The position numbers and the translations under genes are program-made. A model generated the notes under the pieces. It was not told the origin of the DNA and did no database searches. It saw only the letters and a program-made list of their open reading frames with translations. 64,000 nucleotides of DNA from Fistulifera solaris. Lineage: Eukaryota; Bacillariophyta; Bacillariophyceae; Naviculales; Stauroneidaceae. Positions within the stretch are counted from its first letter, which is position 1; each line of letters opens with the position of its first letter. Location: NCBI GenBank assembly GCA_030295235.1, contig AP026147.1:1-64000 (forward strand), read 5' to 3'. Shown in pieces: positions 11,700 to 22,978 of this stretch.

Positions 11700-12004
11700 T
11701 TTTACCAGGTTAGGAATGTTCGAGTAGGTGAATGTCCCGAGGTTGCGCCAATCGTTGACGATGATTGGGCTTACGACGAGCCAAATCCTTGTATCGGTTG
11801 GGAGAAAAATGTTCCGGCCTACGAGGACGCGTTCATTTTTAAATGGCAAGAACCCGCGTGCTATACGTTCACGTACTTTGATCCGGTGTATTATCGCCTA
11901 CGGTTGCTTGGTGTACCCTCAAAGCCTTCTAGTCTTTGCGTCTCTTCTTTCTTATTGCTGAACAGATGTCTTTCGATACGTCCCTCCCACTTTTTTTACG
12001 CATG
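11700..12004 (+). pseudogene. Orphan fragment of the DUF6174-like repeat family
   Basis: One reading frame gives the end of one module and the start of the next: NVRVGECPE, a short acidic linker, then CIGWEKNVPAYEDAF and KWQEPACYTFTY. This matches the inter-module boundary of the 18642 and 20327 genes (RIGECP, then CVDWE...W..PSCYTF). After the CYTFTY motif the similarity stops, and the frame runs through unrelated sequence to a TGA near 12004. There is no signal peptide. It is a relic at the telomere-proximal edge of the cluster. Confidence 0.75.
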
Positions 12005-13314
12005 ATTCCTATCCTGGTATTTGCTAATCTATACCTCCTGTGTTGCAATTCAGATGCTTGCATCGCTGATAACAAAAATGCATGTTTAGTCATTGATACT
12101 TGTCTTACGAACTTTAATACTATTTGTTAGATTAATGTGAAATTGCTCCGACGATTTTGAACCATTAAACAAGAGACTTCCGAATTCAATCTCACGCACG
12201 ATACATCAGCAGGACATGACTTCGCGAAAGGTTTTCATAAGCGTTTGGGAGCAGTTATTGATGCGCATGCTAATGCTTTGACTCGGCCATCTAACTCAGT
12301 GCGAGCACTCGGCATCCAATACCGACGAATGGCTTAATCAGAGTTCTCTCCATTCAAAACCTAAGACCATCATCAATCCCTTCGATAGCGAGTGACTTGT
12401 CCGCCGAAAGAGTACTCAGTCTCGTTCAGCATAGTTTTGCGAAGACGGTTTAAAATGAACGGCAAAGAAAGTACACAATCGCACATCTTGTTGGCTGCAT
12501 GATTCAGCTTCGTGCCATTCTTTTAGTCATTTCGTAGAATACGGTCTGTTGCCGTCGATGCCAAGAGCGGGGAATCTGCCGAGATGATGGTATCGACAAT
12601 AAACCCACAAGCGTTCTTACAAATTGCATTAACAATCTCGAAATTCATTGACTCCCTCGCATCTTTCAACAGAATGCCCTGTTGCTAAAGGTAAAAGCAC
12701 TCAAGGGCGCTAACATTGAAAGCCCTTCACTGTCGCAATGTCGCATTACTTGCTTTTTCTCATCATTGCATGTTCACCTCGTCGCATCAATCCTTGCCAT
12801 TCCGGTGATTACCGGGTATGATCTACCATCGGCATCCTCGTAGCAGCAATGAATGGAGGGAATAATAACGAATGAATGAATCATCATCATTATTGCAAGC
12901 AGCATCTCGCGGGTTGGCGGGAAGCGCGCACCTCTCCAGAGAACGTTTTCTATATAATATACTCGGTACTCCAAAGATGTCTTAGCAGCACTTCTACTTA
13001 AGCGCCCATCCGACACCTTTTAACACGACGACACGACACGTTCGTTCTGTCGATCTTCATTCTTCGAGTTGATGTTGCAGTTTGGGATGTTTACAAGTGT
13101 GCCATCACATGTCCTTACTCTCTTGACTCAACAAAAGAATCAGTCTATTATTTAACCGCTTTAAATCTTCCGACAGCAAGATGAGAGATGAGATCTTTTT
13201 CTGTCAATCAAAAAGGTTCTCGTTCGTCGGCCAGAAAAAAATCGTTTGACAAGCAGCCACGGTGAGGACGCAGCAACCTACCTTTCGATCATTTGTTTCC
13301 GTTAATAGCGCAAG
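12005..13314. other. Intergenic region, 1.3 kb
   Basis: No gene or family fragment is recognised. It presumably holds the promoter of the gene at 13315. Confidence 0.5.
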
Positions 13315-14757
13315 ATGGTTTGTTTCTTGTCAGTTATTCGGATGCTTGCTTTTGCTCTCGTGGCGGTGACGCAAGCGCAAAATGAAAATCAAGCGAAAGC
13401 CATTTTCTGTGCCGAATGGGAGCTCAATGCCAAGGCCTTTCAAGCAGCGAGTGCTGCATGGAAGGAACCTCCTTGTTATTCATTCATGTATAGAGACTTG
13501 TCGGTTTTTTCGGATGGTAGTCCTTACGTAACGACTGTTCTGAATGGGGTGACGGAAGCAGAAGAGGCGTGCCCAATCATTACGACACTTCAGGTTGTTT
13601 GGGATTTAATTCGAAATAGTTGCTATTTCGAAGAAGATTGCCCGTTCGGGTATGGTAGTAGCTGCAGAGTTGAATATGCAACAACTAACGAAACCGGCCT
13701 CGTGTATCCGGCATTCTTTGATATATCGGAATATGATATATACCGGATTAATAATGTGCACACGGTAAACTGCTCCGTGCAAGATCCGTTGGTCTGTCTG
13801 GATTGAGAAATAACTGTTCCGGTCTATGAAGAAGCGATCGCCACGTGGAAAGAACCTGCTTGCTACACCTTCACATACGTTGATCAGATGTACACCAGTT
13901 ATCTGTCGACGCCACCATTTGAATTTGTGCAAACGGTGCAAAACGGAACTGTCTTGTCAGCGTATGGAGACGAATCACTGGGCTGGTTCCTGCCGTTTGC
14001 AACTTTTGCCGATATCTGGAACGAGATTGATGAGTCTTGTGTACGCGATTGTCCCACCAGTGGAGCTGCGTGTCAAATTGAGTACGCTACGGAATTCGAG
14101 AGTGGTATCATGTATCCGTCCTTGTTGGGCATCAACTACGCGGGAGAGCCCGGTTACGAGATCAGCTACGCAATAAGCGTGATGCCCTGTGTCGATCGAA
14201 AAGCAGGAGTCTGCGTTGATTTCGAACAAGTCCACAATGACTTCTTTGCAACGAAATACTTCTGGAACACTTATCTCTGGGCAGAAATTTCTTCTTGCTA
14301 CACGTATATTATTCGAGGTACGGTGGATGGAGCAACCCACGGCCCCTTTCCAGTTTTTGTTCCAATTGGCTTACCGACAACTGTAGGCGCGCCAATGACG
14401 GATATTGAAGCTGACATGGTTGTCACATTTGTCGATTGGCTGGCTGAGATCGAGGAGCACTGTATCAGAGCTTGTGCAAGCAACAGTACGTTGGAAGCCT
14501 ATTATAATTGTACGGTGCTCTATGATCAAGAATGGAACCTTCCAACATACATTGTTTTCGACAAGGACGGAGCGGGCGACAAGTATGTATACGAGATATC
14601 AAACATCACAATGGATGTCTGTGATGCTGAATCCTGGAAATCTCCGGCAAACGAAACGCCGTCAATATTTCCGGCAATTGCCACATCATCGGGTACGGGG
14701 GCACCGGAGTCTATTGGAGCCTTCCTCGTCGTTGCGTCGCTTTATTCTGTTTCTTGA
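13315..14757 (+). CDS. Secreted three-module DUF6174-like surface protein, interrupted by one in-frame TGA
   Basis: One frame runs from ATG 13315 to TGA 14755-14757 with a single internal TGA at 13804-13806. Residues 1-21 form a signal peptide. Module 1 begins with CAEWE and W-K-E-P-P-C-Y-S-F. Module 2 begins at the internal stop: it reads C-L-D-stop-E where paralogues have C-x-D-W-E, so TGA stands for an invariant Trp (TGG). It continues normally with WKEPACYTFTY and DCPTSGAACQIEYAT. Module 3 has the DUF6174-like pattern YDQEWNLPTYIVFD. The C-terminus is a Ser/Gly spacer and a hydrophobic end typical of a GPI signal. About 480 residues if read through, 163 if not. It could be a recent nonsense allele, a sequencing error or a readthrough codon. 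Function is unknown, probably cell surface. Confidence 0.8.
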
Positions 14758-15248
14758 AACGAAAAGCCGTACATACAAGTCTCTCTTCGTGTCACCTCGA
14801 TTATAATTTTACAAATTATTACCTTATTATTTCTGTGTGGTCTTATAGATTAATTTCAATTTGATGACTCCTATGATCTAGCACCTTAGCTACCACTACC
14901 AGTACACGAGATCGTGTTCATTACTTCCCGTTCGTCTAAGTGCTAAACGAGAAGGATGGAAATGGGTGAGACTCAGACATGATCATGTTTTCTTGCACTA
15001 TCATTCGTTTCAACGTCGTTGCCGCTTTTTGATGTTTCTTTCGAACACAACGAATAAGACCGAGCATAAAAGTGAATTGGCTTCTCATCGATCGTGTGAA
15101 AGAGAAGCGCTAATATTTGATCGACAGCAAAAAGTAGATAACAGGAACAACACCGTTTCATTTGATTGCGCGTATTTATCAGAAAGTCGACGTTCATTGA
15201 AGCCTTGTCTCTAGTCTATCGCTTCTCAGCAGCCAACAATCCTCTATA
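14758..15248. other. Intergenic region
   Basis: About 490 bp between two tandem family members. No further gene is recognised; it presumably contains the promoter of the 15249 gene. Confidence 0.5.
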
Positions 15249-17933
15249 ATGATCTACTCGAACCTCTTTTTACTTTCATTGCTTCTTTGTGTCGTCTCTG
15301 CACAGGCAGACGAAATAATACAATTAGTCAATGAGCCGTGTGTCAACTGGGAAGCCACGGCAGCGGCGTATCAAGAGGCGTTTGCGGAATGGCAAGAACC
15401 GGAATGTTACACGTTCACTTATACGTTTTTGGGGTTTTCCGTCGGAGAACCTGGCGGTGTCACACGCACCGTGCGCAATGGAACCGCGTTAGAACCAGAC
15501 GACGATCAGCCTTTTGGCACTCTGATGGATGTTTGGAAATTAATTGAGGAGCAGTGCATTCAAAATTGCCCGGAAAATGGAGCTCATACGTGTGATATTG
15601 AATATACGACACGTGAGGACGGCAATCTTGTATATCCGGCTTTCGTTAGCATCAATCCGGATGCTTTGCTTATGGATGAAGAATTAATTTACCGTATCCA
15701 AGATGTACGGACTTTGGATTGCGAGGAACTTGAAACGGAAGAGGGAGAAGATGTAGCAATCAAGGCTGATGTCTGCGTGAACTACGAAACCGTCAAGACG
15801 AATTTGGAGGCGGCTTTGCTTCAGTGGGAGAATCGCACCCGTAATTGCTACGACTTTACCATTGAACGCGTTGGGCGCGTGACCGAAGACTTTCGCGGAC
15901 CTTATCAAATTGCTGTGCAAGAGGGTAAAGTTGTGGAAATAGTCAGTGCGACCTCACAACCTGACATGAATCGAAGCTTATCGGATTGGTTACAGGAAAT
16001 TCAGACCATGTGCGTGGATCGCTGTCGAGCTGACAATGATGAAGAGCCTTATTACGATTGCACAATTGATTATGACGAGACAGTGGGATACCCGACGTAT
16101 TTTGTTTTTGATCCTGACCAATTCATTATCGATGAGGAGCTCTATTACAGAATCACAAATTTTTCGAGTTGCGAAGAAGAATTTGATGACATTTCGAATT
16201 CCGCAGTTTGTATTGATTACGAAACTGTCAAAACAGACTATGCTGCGGCGATCGAAAAATGGAATTTGGTCGATAACTGTTACGACTACGTCATCGAGCG
16301 ACAGGGTCGTATTTTAGATGACTTCCGTGGTCCTTTTGAAGTGCAAGTGCGGGATGGAGAGCCGCAGGTTATGAATATGCCTAACAACAGCGATGGTGCT
16401 GATAGACCGAACATGATGTTCACATTATCGGATTGGATGGCGGAAATCGACGAGCACTGCGTGGCGGGTTGTGAACTTGCAAGCAACAAAGATGCGTATT
16501 ATTATTGCTCTTTACAATACGATTCATTGTGGGGATTTCCAACATCGATCTTCTTTGACCCCGATGAAAATGTCGCTGACGAAGAGATTTACTATACTGT
16601 ATCCAATTTCACACCTTGCGAAAGGGGAGCAGTTGCCGAAACGGGAGATAACGAAACGTCTAATTGTACGCATCAGTCGGATGATGCTTACGAGTTCGAG
16701 GCGGCGTATGCAAAACTAGAGACATTGTTGACAGACAATCCCTGTTATGATTTCACGTACGTCGTGACTGGGTTCTTGTATCCGCCACCGCAGCCCGTGA
16801 CGGTTCGCTTTCGCGACGAGTCGACCTCTAGTCTAGGCTCCGATGATGAGTTCGCCTCTTTGATGGAGGTGATGACCTTCTACAGGAAAACGTGTTTTCC
16901 GTGCAACGATACGGTTCGACCGTTTGCTTGCAGCATTACATACGACGATCTTGGACTTCCTGAGAATTTGTGGATTGATTACGTTGAGATGCTGGCGGAT
17001 GAAGAGATGGGTTACACCATTAGCAACGTAACGTTTGTACCGTGCTCAGAAGACCCTTCTCAGCAAATTTGTGACCCTGGGTGGAGAGACGCCAAGGACA
17101 AGTGGGCGAGTCCTGCGTGTTACGACTATACCATTCGGAGGGTTGGAGAAATTCCTATGGAACGAGAAGGACCATTCGTTGTGAAAGTGAGGGATAACAA
17201 AGTGATCAATGGTACGGCGATGTCCGTCAACATGACTGTTGACGATCTATTAGCTTTGGTGGAAGAAAAGTGCATTGTTGGGTGCCCCGATACGGAGGCC
17301 TTCCAGTGTACGAATACGTATGATGCGGAGTTCGGCTTTCCAACTCAAATAAGCATTGACTATGATGAACTAATGGCTGACGAAGAAGAGATTTACGTCA
17401 TTACTAACTTTATTGCTGTCACGTGTAATTCCGGGCACGAGGACGATGGTGCTGTGACTGTGTGTCGAGAGTGGGAGCGCCTGAGAACGGAGGTCGAGTT
17501 GATCAAAGACAACTGGAAAGATCCGCCTTGTTACCAATACACAATGAAAAGAAACAACGAGTCGACAATTACGGTTCACGTGCGAAACTTCACGGTCGCA
17601 TCGCCGAAAGCGGACAGCGTTGAAGATGCTTCTTGGATACCCGTTACATTTGATGAGTTTCTTAGTGAAATTCGTGCTTCATGTATTGATGGATGTCCAT
17701 CCATGGGAGATGCAAACTGCAGTTTTGATAGTAAAGGGGAAGACTTCATGGGCAGCTGGGTGATTACTACAAAAGCATCGACAACCAATTTTGCGATTTC
17801 CGATTTTGAAGTCGTTTCATGTGACAAGAAAATAGTTACAATTGCTGAAGATACACCGTCGTCAGCAGCGGATGCCAAAGTCTCCTTCGGTATCGGGCTT
17901 TTTGTTACGGTTGTCTTTCTTTCCTTTATTTGA
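15249..17933 (+). CDS. Secreted six-module DUF6174-like surface protein
   Basis: An intact 894-residue frame, the largest member of the cluster. A signal peptide (MIYSNLFLLSLLLCVVSAQA) leads six tandem modules that begin with Cys near residues 35, 177, 322, 475, 612 and 740. Each module has a paired start (C-x2-W-E or C-x2-Y-E, then W...C-Y-x-F/Y), a variable middle with VRDG-like strands, a second Cys pair (CIQNCP, CIVGCPD), and a C-terminal YD..xGYPT..FDPD...DEE-x-YY-x-ITNF-x-x-C. The last part strongly recalls bacterial and algal DUF6174 proteins. Module 6 is shortened. Many N-x-S/T sites fit a glycosylated secreted protein. The C-terminal 15 residues are hydrophobic after a small-residue spacer, consistent with a GPI anchor. 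Function is unknown; a cell-wall or surface role is inferred. Confidence 0.9.
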   Translation: MIYSNLFLLSLLLCVVSAQADEIIQLVNEPCVNWEATAAAYQEAFAEWQEPECYTFTYTFLGFSVGEPGGVTRTVRNGTALEPDDDQPFGTLMDVWKLIEEQCIQNCPENGAHTCDIEYTTREDGNLVYPAFVSINPDALLMDEELIYRIQDVRTLDCEELETEEGEDVAIKADVCVNYETVKTNLEAALLQWENRTRNCYDFTIERVGRVTEDFRGPYQIAVQEGKVVEIVSATSQPDMNRSLSDWLQEIQTMCVDRCRADNDEEPYYDCTIDYDETVGYPTYFVFDPDQFIIDEELYYRITNFSSCEEEFDDISNSAVCIDYETVKTDYAAAIEKWNLVDNCYDYVIERQGRILDDFRGPFEVQVRDGEPQVMNMPNNSDGADRPNMMFTLSDWMAEIDEHCVAGCELASNKDAYYYCSLQYDSLWGFPTSIFFDPDENVADEEIYYTVSNFTPCERGAVAETGDNETSNCTHQSDDAYEFEAAYAKLETLLTDNPCYDFTYVVTGFLYPPPQPVTVRFRDESTSSLGSDDEFASLMEVMTFYRKTCFPCNDTVRPFACSITYDDLGLPENLWIDYVEMLADEEMGYTISNVTFVPCSEDPSQQICDPGWRDAKDKWASPACYDYTIRRVGEIPMEREGPFVVKVRDNKVINGTAMSVNMTVDDLLALVEEKCIVGCPDTEAFQCTNTYDAEFGFPTQISIDYDELMADEEEIYVITNFIAVTCNSGHEDDGAVTVCREWERLRTEVELIKDNWKDPPCYQYTMKRNNESTITVHVRNFTVASPKADSVEDASWIPVTFDEFLSEIRASCIDGCPSMGDANCSFDSKGEDFMGSWVITTKASTTNFAISDFEVVSCDKKIVTIAEDTPSSAADAKVSFGIGLFVTVVFLSFI

Positions 17934-18641
17934 GATCATGGATATTGAAGCAGGATTGCAACATACTGGCTGACGCCGCTGCTTTGAAGCAGTTCATCTC
18001 GCATTCCTTTCTCATGGGTTTTTGAAAGCTATTAGTTTGCAAAAGGGCAGTGAGGTTATGGGCAAGCGTTGACAGCACACATCATCAATAATTATCGCGC
18101 AAGTGCCACGTCAAGATGCGTCTTATATTGCACAATCCAGCAGTGAACGTCGTCTTTGACGCTCGGATAATAAGAGCCCCCGAAAGAAGAGCCGTCTTGC
18201 ATGATACATGTTAAAATGGACGAATTGGCTTGAATTTCCAATTGTTTTTCATGATCAATTTGTGAGGCGCAAAATTTGTGGGTTGTGAGAGTTTCTTTTC
18301 GGCTGTTCCAAACAGTTATGCCCTGGCAACAGCTTCTAGCTAAAAATCTTGTTCAGGACACGTTTCAACAGAAACGACCTACTGTCCAATAGAGGATCAG
18401 AATTTGATACCGAATCACGACTCCGACAAACGTCATGTTTTAGTAGTATCTTATTGCCATGAAATTCATTCACGACTCCAACAGAAAGGCGTTACTTCCG
18501 AATTGCGCCAGCTGCACCGTTGCGTCTTCGCGCCACGTGAAAAACGCTGGCAAATTTTGCAAACGCCAAATTGCCGACCACGCACACCTTCTCATTCAAC
18601 TTATTTTCATCGTCTCAAACGATTTCACTATCAGCGACATT
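17934..18641. other. Intergenic and 5' flank of the 18642 gene
   Basis: No coding region is recognised. The last 220 bp (from about 18420) resemble the 5' flank of the 20327 gene (from about 20097): both hold GTAGTATCTTAT, a GCGTTACTTCCGA word and CGCTGGCAAATT in the same order. The duplication therefore included promoter sequence. Confidence 0.6.
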
Positions 18642-19817
18642 ATGCTCATCAACGTCGTCTCAGGTTTCGTTCTCGCAGCTCTAGCGGCACAGGCTCAAGA
18701 TGATATTGCGCATGAACCGTGCGTCGATTGGGAGTCGAATGCGGTGGCCTATGAAGAGGCGTTCGCCAAGTGGACGGCACCTTCCTGCTACACTTTCACT
18801 TACGCGTATACAATTGCTGAGATGATCAAAGGACAATCACAAAAGCGTTTTGTGAAAAGTGGCCAGCCTGTACAGATGAACTATCCGTATCCCGAGTTCG
18901 AAACTATCGACGAATTTTGGACACTTATTCAAGAGAACTGCATTCAAGATTGTCCGACCATTGGAGCACATTCGTGCAATATTGAGTATACAATGAGCGA
19001 CGACGGCAGCTTCATGTTTCCTTCATCCATCGAAATCGATTTCAATTCCTCGTCTGACGCCAGCAAGGACACTCACATTTACAGTCTTTTCAATGTGAGC
19101 TCGGTCGATTGTTCCGGAATCCAAGAAATGGAGAACGTGCTCTGTGTCGATTGGGAGTCGACTGCTGCTGCATATGAAGCCGCCTACGAACAGTGGACAG
19201 CCCCTTCCTGCTACAGTTTCACCTACTCGTTTTCCAACTCTACAATCAACAATCTAGAAACAAAGCGCTCCGTCCGCGATGGAGTGTCGTTGCTGAGTGG
19301 GGACGACGGGGAACTGCATACACTCGACGACTTTTGGAGCTTCATTCTAACCAAATGCATCCAAGGTTGTCCCACCAGCGGCGCGTATTCGTGCAGAGTT
19401 AACTACTTCATGAATGAGGAAGGCGGTTTCATGTATCCTATCGACTTGTACATCGATATGGACGGTAGAATCTTTGGCACTGATACGTACAGGATTTACG
19501 ATCTTCGGATTGGCGAATGTCCCGACGATTCATCAGTCGAAGGCGAAGAAGAAGGACAGGGGAATGAAGAAACCTTAATCGAAGAAGAGGGAAATGGAGA
19601 GGGTAATGAAGAAGGCGCGGCAGAAGAGGGACAAGAAGCACAAGGTAATGAAGAAAGCGCAGCAGAAGAGGGTGGAGAAGCACAAGGCAATGAAGAAGCA
19701 ACAGTGGAAGAGGAAGGAGACATGCAAGGCAATCCAGAAACTAGTGACAGTTTGAAAGCGAAAAGCATTGTGCCGTTTCTGCTGATATTATCACTTTCAA
19801 TAGCGGTTTTAAATTAA
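18642..19817 (+). CDS. Secreted two-module DUF6174-like protein with acidic repeat tail
   Basis: ATG 18642 is chosen because it begins a signal peptide (MLINVVSGFVLAALAAQAQ); the frame is open 183 bp further upstream without one. Two modules follow, CVDWESNAVAYEEAF...W..PSCYTFTY and CVDWESTAAAYEAAY...W..PSCYSFTY, each with the central CIQDCP or CIQGCP and IEY or VNY strand and a YPIDLYIDMDG-type end. Then comes a low-complexity stretch of about 70 residues made of E-E-G-x-E-A-Q-G-N-E repeats, and a hydrophobic C-terminus typical of a GPI signal. Bases 18792-19519 appear identical to 20895-21622 in the next gene, so duplication or gene conversion was recent. Confidence 0.9.
   Translation: MLINVVSGFVLAALAAQAQDDIAHEPCVDWESNAVAYEEAFAKWTAPSCYTFTYAYTIAEMIKGQSQKRFVKSGQPVQMNYPYPEFETIDEFWTLIQENCIQDCPTIGAHSCNIEYTMSDDGSFMFPSSIEIDFNSSSDASKDTHIYSLFNVSSVDCSGIQEMENVLCVDWESTAAAYEAAYEQWTAPSCYSFTYSFSNSTINNLETKRSVRDGVSLLSGDDGELHTLDDFWSFILTKCIQGCPTSGAYSCRVNYFMNEEGGFMYPIDLYIDMDGRIFGTDTYRIYDLRIGECPDDSSVEGEEEGQGNEETLIEEEGNGEGNEEGAAEEGQEAQGNEESAAEEGGEAQGNEEATVEEEGDMQGNPETSDSLKAKSIVPFLLILSLSIAVLN
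18792..19519. repeat. 728-bp near-perfect repeat, copy 1
   Basis: Matches 20895-21622 at a constant offset of 2103 bp, with no difference seen on line-by-line reading. It covers most of module 1 and all of module 2. Identity ends at T19520 versus C21623, just after the RIGEC codons, where the two genes take up different tails. Confidence 0.9.
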
Positions 19818-20326
19818 TAGCGAATCTATCTACTTCAGAGTCGCCGCAGGCAGATAAGAGCGACGAGTGCTCCTTCCTAGCCAGTCCGAATCCTCATTTT
19901 TGCAGGGGAGCTCCGACAAGGTTACATACCACCGCCATGTCATCGACAGAGCTCTAGACTATGAGTTTGCAAAATAATAGGAGTAGTCCGTAATGACTCG
20001 GAACCGCCAACGACGGCCCCTTTAAGAAAAGAATCATGTTCCATCCACGTTTCAACACAAATCCGTTGAGCAAATTAGAGACTCAGAAACATCCTACGGA
20101 GTCACGACTCCGCCGAAAACGATTTTGGAGTAGTATCTTATCACTGGGACAAGCACTCACGACTCGAAACGAATGCGTTACTTCCGAGCACGAGCTGTTG
20201 GCCACGCGACAAACGCTGGCAAATTGCACGAGGTCAACATCACAACATCCACATCGTCTCATTTTTTTCTACTCCGCCGCGAACTGCACCGATTTCATTC
20301 TACCAATAGAAAATTCAGCCCAACGA
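19818..20326. other. Intergenic, duplicated 5' flank of the 20327 gene
   Basis: No gene is recognised. From about 20097 the sequence is related to 18420-18640, upstream of the preceding paralogue. Confidence 0.55.
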
Positions 20327-22160
20327 ATGTTCATCAACATCGCCCTCTTCTTTCTAATTGCTACAATCGTGCGGGCACAAAACGACGCTGCTTCCGCAGC
20401 ATGCGTCAATTGGGAGTCTACGGCCGCGGATTATGACCAGGCCTTTGCACTGTGGGGAGGCTCCCACGTGCTACACGTTCACATACAAGATCAACCAGAT
20501 GATGCCAACGGCACAAATCACCCGCACAGTAAAGAACGGCAAGCCGGTCGGAGAGAGCGATGCCTCGACGTACAAGACCATCGACGAGTTCTGGAATTCT
20601 ATTGAAGCTTATTGCATCCGCGACTGTCCCACCGACGGTGCCCATATGTGTGATATCCAGTATGAGAGGAACGAAATAAATGGTTTCATGTACCCAGCGT
20701 CCATCTTCATCGATTTCGACGCCGCAGTCTACGACGAGGAGCGAAGCATTACCATCACGGATGTACGTTCCATCGCTTGTTCCGAGGAAGAAACTGAAGA
20801 AGAAAATGTCGCGCACGAACCTTGCGTCAATTGGGAATCGAACACTGCGGCTTATGAAAAGGCAATCGCAAAGTGGACGTCTCCCTCGTGCTATACTTTC
20901 ACTTACGCGTATACAATTGCTGAGATGATCAAAGGACAATCACAAAAGCGTTTTGTGAAAAGTGGCCAGCCTGTACAGATGAACTATCCGTATCCCGAGT
21001 TCGAAACTATCGACGAATTTTGGACACTTATTCAAGAGAACTGCATTCAAGATTGTCCGACCATTGGAGCACATTCGTGCAATATTGAGTATACAATGAG
21101 CGACGACGGCAGCTTCATGTTTCCTTCATCCATCGAAATCGATTTCAATTCCTCGTCTGACGCCAGCAAGGACACTCACATTTACAGTCTTTTCAATGTG
21201 AGCTCGGTCGATTGTTCCGGAATCCAAGAAATGGAGAACGTGCTCTGTGTCGATTGGGAGTCGACTGCTGCTGCATATGAAGCCGCCTACGAACAGTGGA
21301 CAGCCCCTTCCTGCTACAGTTTCACCTACTCGTTTTCCAACTCTACAATCAACAATCTAGAAACAAAGCGCTCCGTCCGCGATGGAGTGTCGTTGCTGAG
21401 TGGGGACGACGGGGAACTGCATACACTCGACGACTTTTGGAGCTTCATTCTAACCAAATGCATCCAAGGTTGTCCCACCAGCGGCGCGTATTCGTGCAGA
21501 GTTAACTACTTCATGAATGAGGAAGGCGGTTTCATGTATCCTATCGACTTGTACATCGATATGGACGGTAGAATCTTTGGCACTGATACGTACAGGATTT
21601 ACGATCTTCGGATTGGCGAATGCCCCGAAGTCGAAGAAGAAGAAGTCGCCGATGAGGAGCTCAACGAACCGTGTGTGGATTGGGAGACGACTGCCGAAGC
21701 GTATGAAGATGCTTGGGCGCAATGGAAAGCTCCGTCTTGCTACACATTTGGCTTTTCGTTTGACGGAATCACACCTTCCGCGACGCGCACCGTCGTCCAT
21801 GGCGAAGCGTTGCTCGAAGACGAATCGTCACCGTTTTCGGAATTGCGGACCCTTGAAGACTTTTGGGGCTTGATTCAAAGGGAATGCATTCAAGACTGTC
21901 CTGTTAGTGGAGCTCATTCGTGTGAAATCGAGTACGCAATGCATGAAAAAGGCGAGTTTATGTTCCCCGAAGAAATCGACGTCACCCGAAACTCGTTTGA
22001 TGGTTTCCTTGCTCGAATTGACAATGTCCAGGTCATTCCTTGTCCGGGTGAAAGAGAAGAAAGCGAAGAGAAGAGCAGCAAAAGGAGAAGAAGCCGAAGA
22101 ATAAGGGAAAGAAAAGCAACTCGCTCCGAACGAATAAGAAAACCCATCCGAAATAAATGA
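20327..22160 (+). CDS. Secreted four-module DUF6174-like protein with basic tail
   Basis: ATG 20327 starts a signal peptide (MFINIALFFLIATIVRAQ). Module 1 reads ACVNWESTAADYDQAFALW, then the frame shifts at GGGG 20454-20457. With one G fewer it continues EAPTCYTFTYKIN, exactly as in paralogues, so the inferred protein has about 610 residues. Modules 2 and 3 are largely the block shared with the 18642 gene. Module 4 begins CVDWETTAEAYEDAW and matches the decayed copy at 25367-26002. Unlike the upstream members, the protein ends in a Lys/Arg/Glu-rich tail (EREESEEKSSKRRRSRR and on) with no hydrophobic end, so it is probably soluble or wall-bound rather than GPI-anchored. Confidence 0.82.
20895..21622. 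repeat. 728-bp near-perfect repeat, copy 2
   Basis: Second copy of 18792-19519. It lies in frame within the 20327 gene as modules 2 and 3. Confidence 0.9.
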
Positions 22161-22978
22161 TATAATATCAATTGCTGTGTTTTCAATATTGTTTCAGTAG
22201 TCTAGCTTGCTCCTTTTCCTCCTCGAACGCGCTATCTTTACATGTCCCCATCAAATACCTTGCATCGCTGCCTCGCGAACGCCGCGGTCAAATGTGAATC
22301 GAAAGGTGCGCTCGTCGCCGAAAGTTGCCTTTGGTGAAACGTCTTGTAAAAGAATTACCATCATCGACGAGGGGATATAGGGCGATTCCTTCCTAGCCGC
22401 CTCGATTGCAGTGGAGTCAACAGACGGAGCAGCATCTCTCGGTAATTCTTTCCTGTAGGACATCGCTATAGTTGACTTAATTGCTTGCAAGAGTCAAAGC
22501 GGCAGGACATTCCTCGTCGATGCTGGACCTGACAATTATAAGTAACGCCGATGAATAAACTAACGGCATTCTCCATTCCAGCGCAACCCCCGAAATGCGG
22601 CGTTGATTCTTGATGTGTTATTCGATCATTCGTTAGAAGCTTTTCAAAAGAAGGCGGCTGATTGTCGTTTTTATAGAGAATGGAAAGGAATTAAGATCGT
22701 TTCATGCGATCCTTGTGCGATCGATGCAAATGAAAAATAAGCGACCGCCGCAAAAACTACGGGGCGGACGAGGGACGAACCTCGAACCGACACTTGATCG
22801 GATAATAGTGCACTTGGATAGGAAAATACGATCATCTACCTAAGGACCGAAATCATAACACACTCGTTGAACAACATTTCGAGAATGGATTACAGTCGTA
22901 TAGCGTAGCGGCTTCGTAACGTTGGTAAGGCTTATAAACAAAGTGTTCGAAAGAGTCCGGGACTGAAGTGAAGTTTAG
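22161..22978. other. Intergenic, duplicated 3' flank
   Basis: The first 350 bp resemble 26003-26330, downstream of the decayed copy. Shared words include CAGTAGTCTAGC, GCCGCGGTCAAATGTGA and TGCCTTTGGTGAAACGTCTT. It is therefore part of the duplicated unit. No gene is recognised. Confidence 0.55.

Noticed and set aside
22892-22966. tRNA-like stretch with an A-box-like TAGCGTAGCGG and a 5-bp end pairing
   Set aside because: The T-arm does not pair, there is no proper B box and no clear anticodon stem, so it is probably chance.
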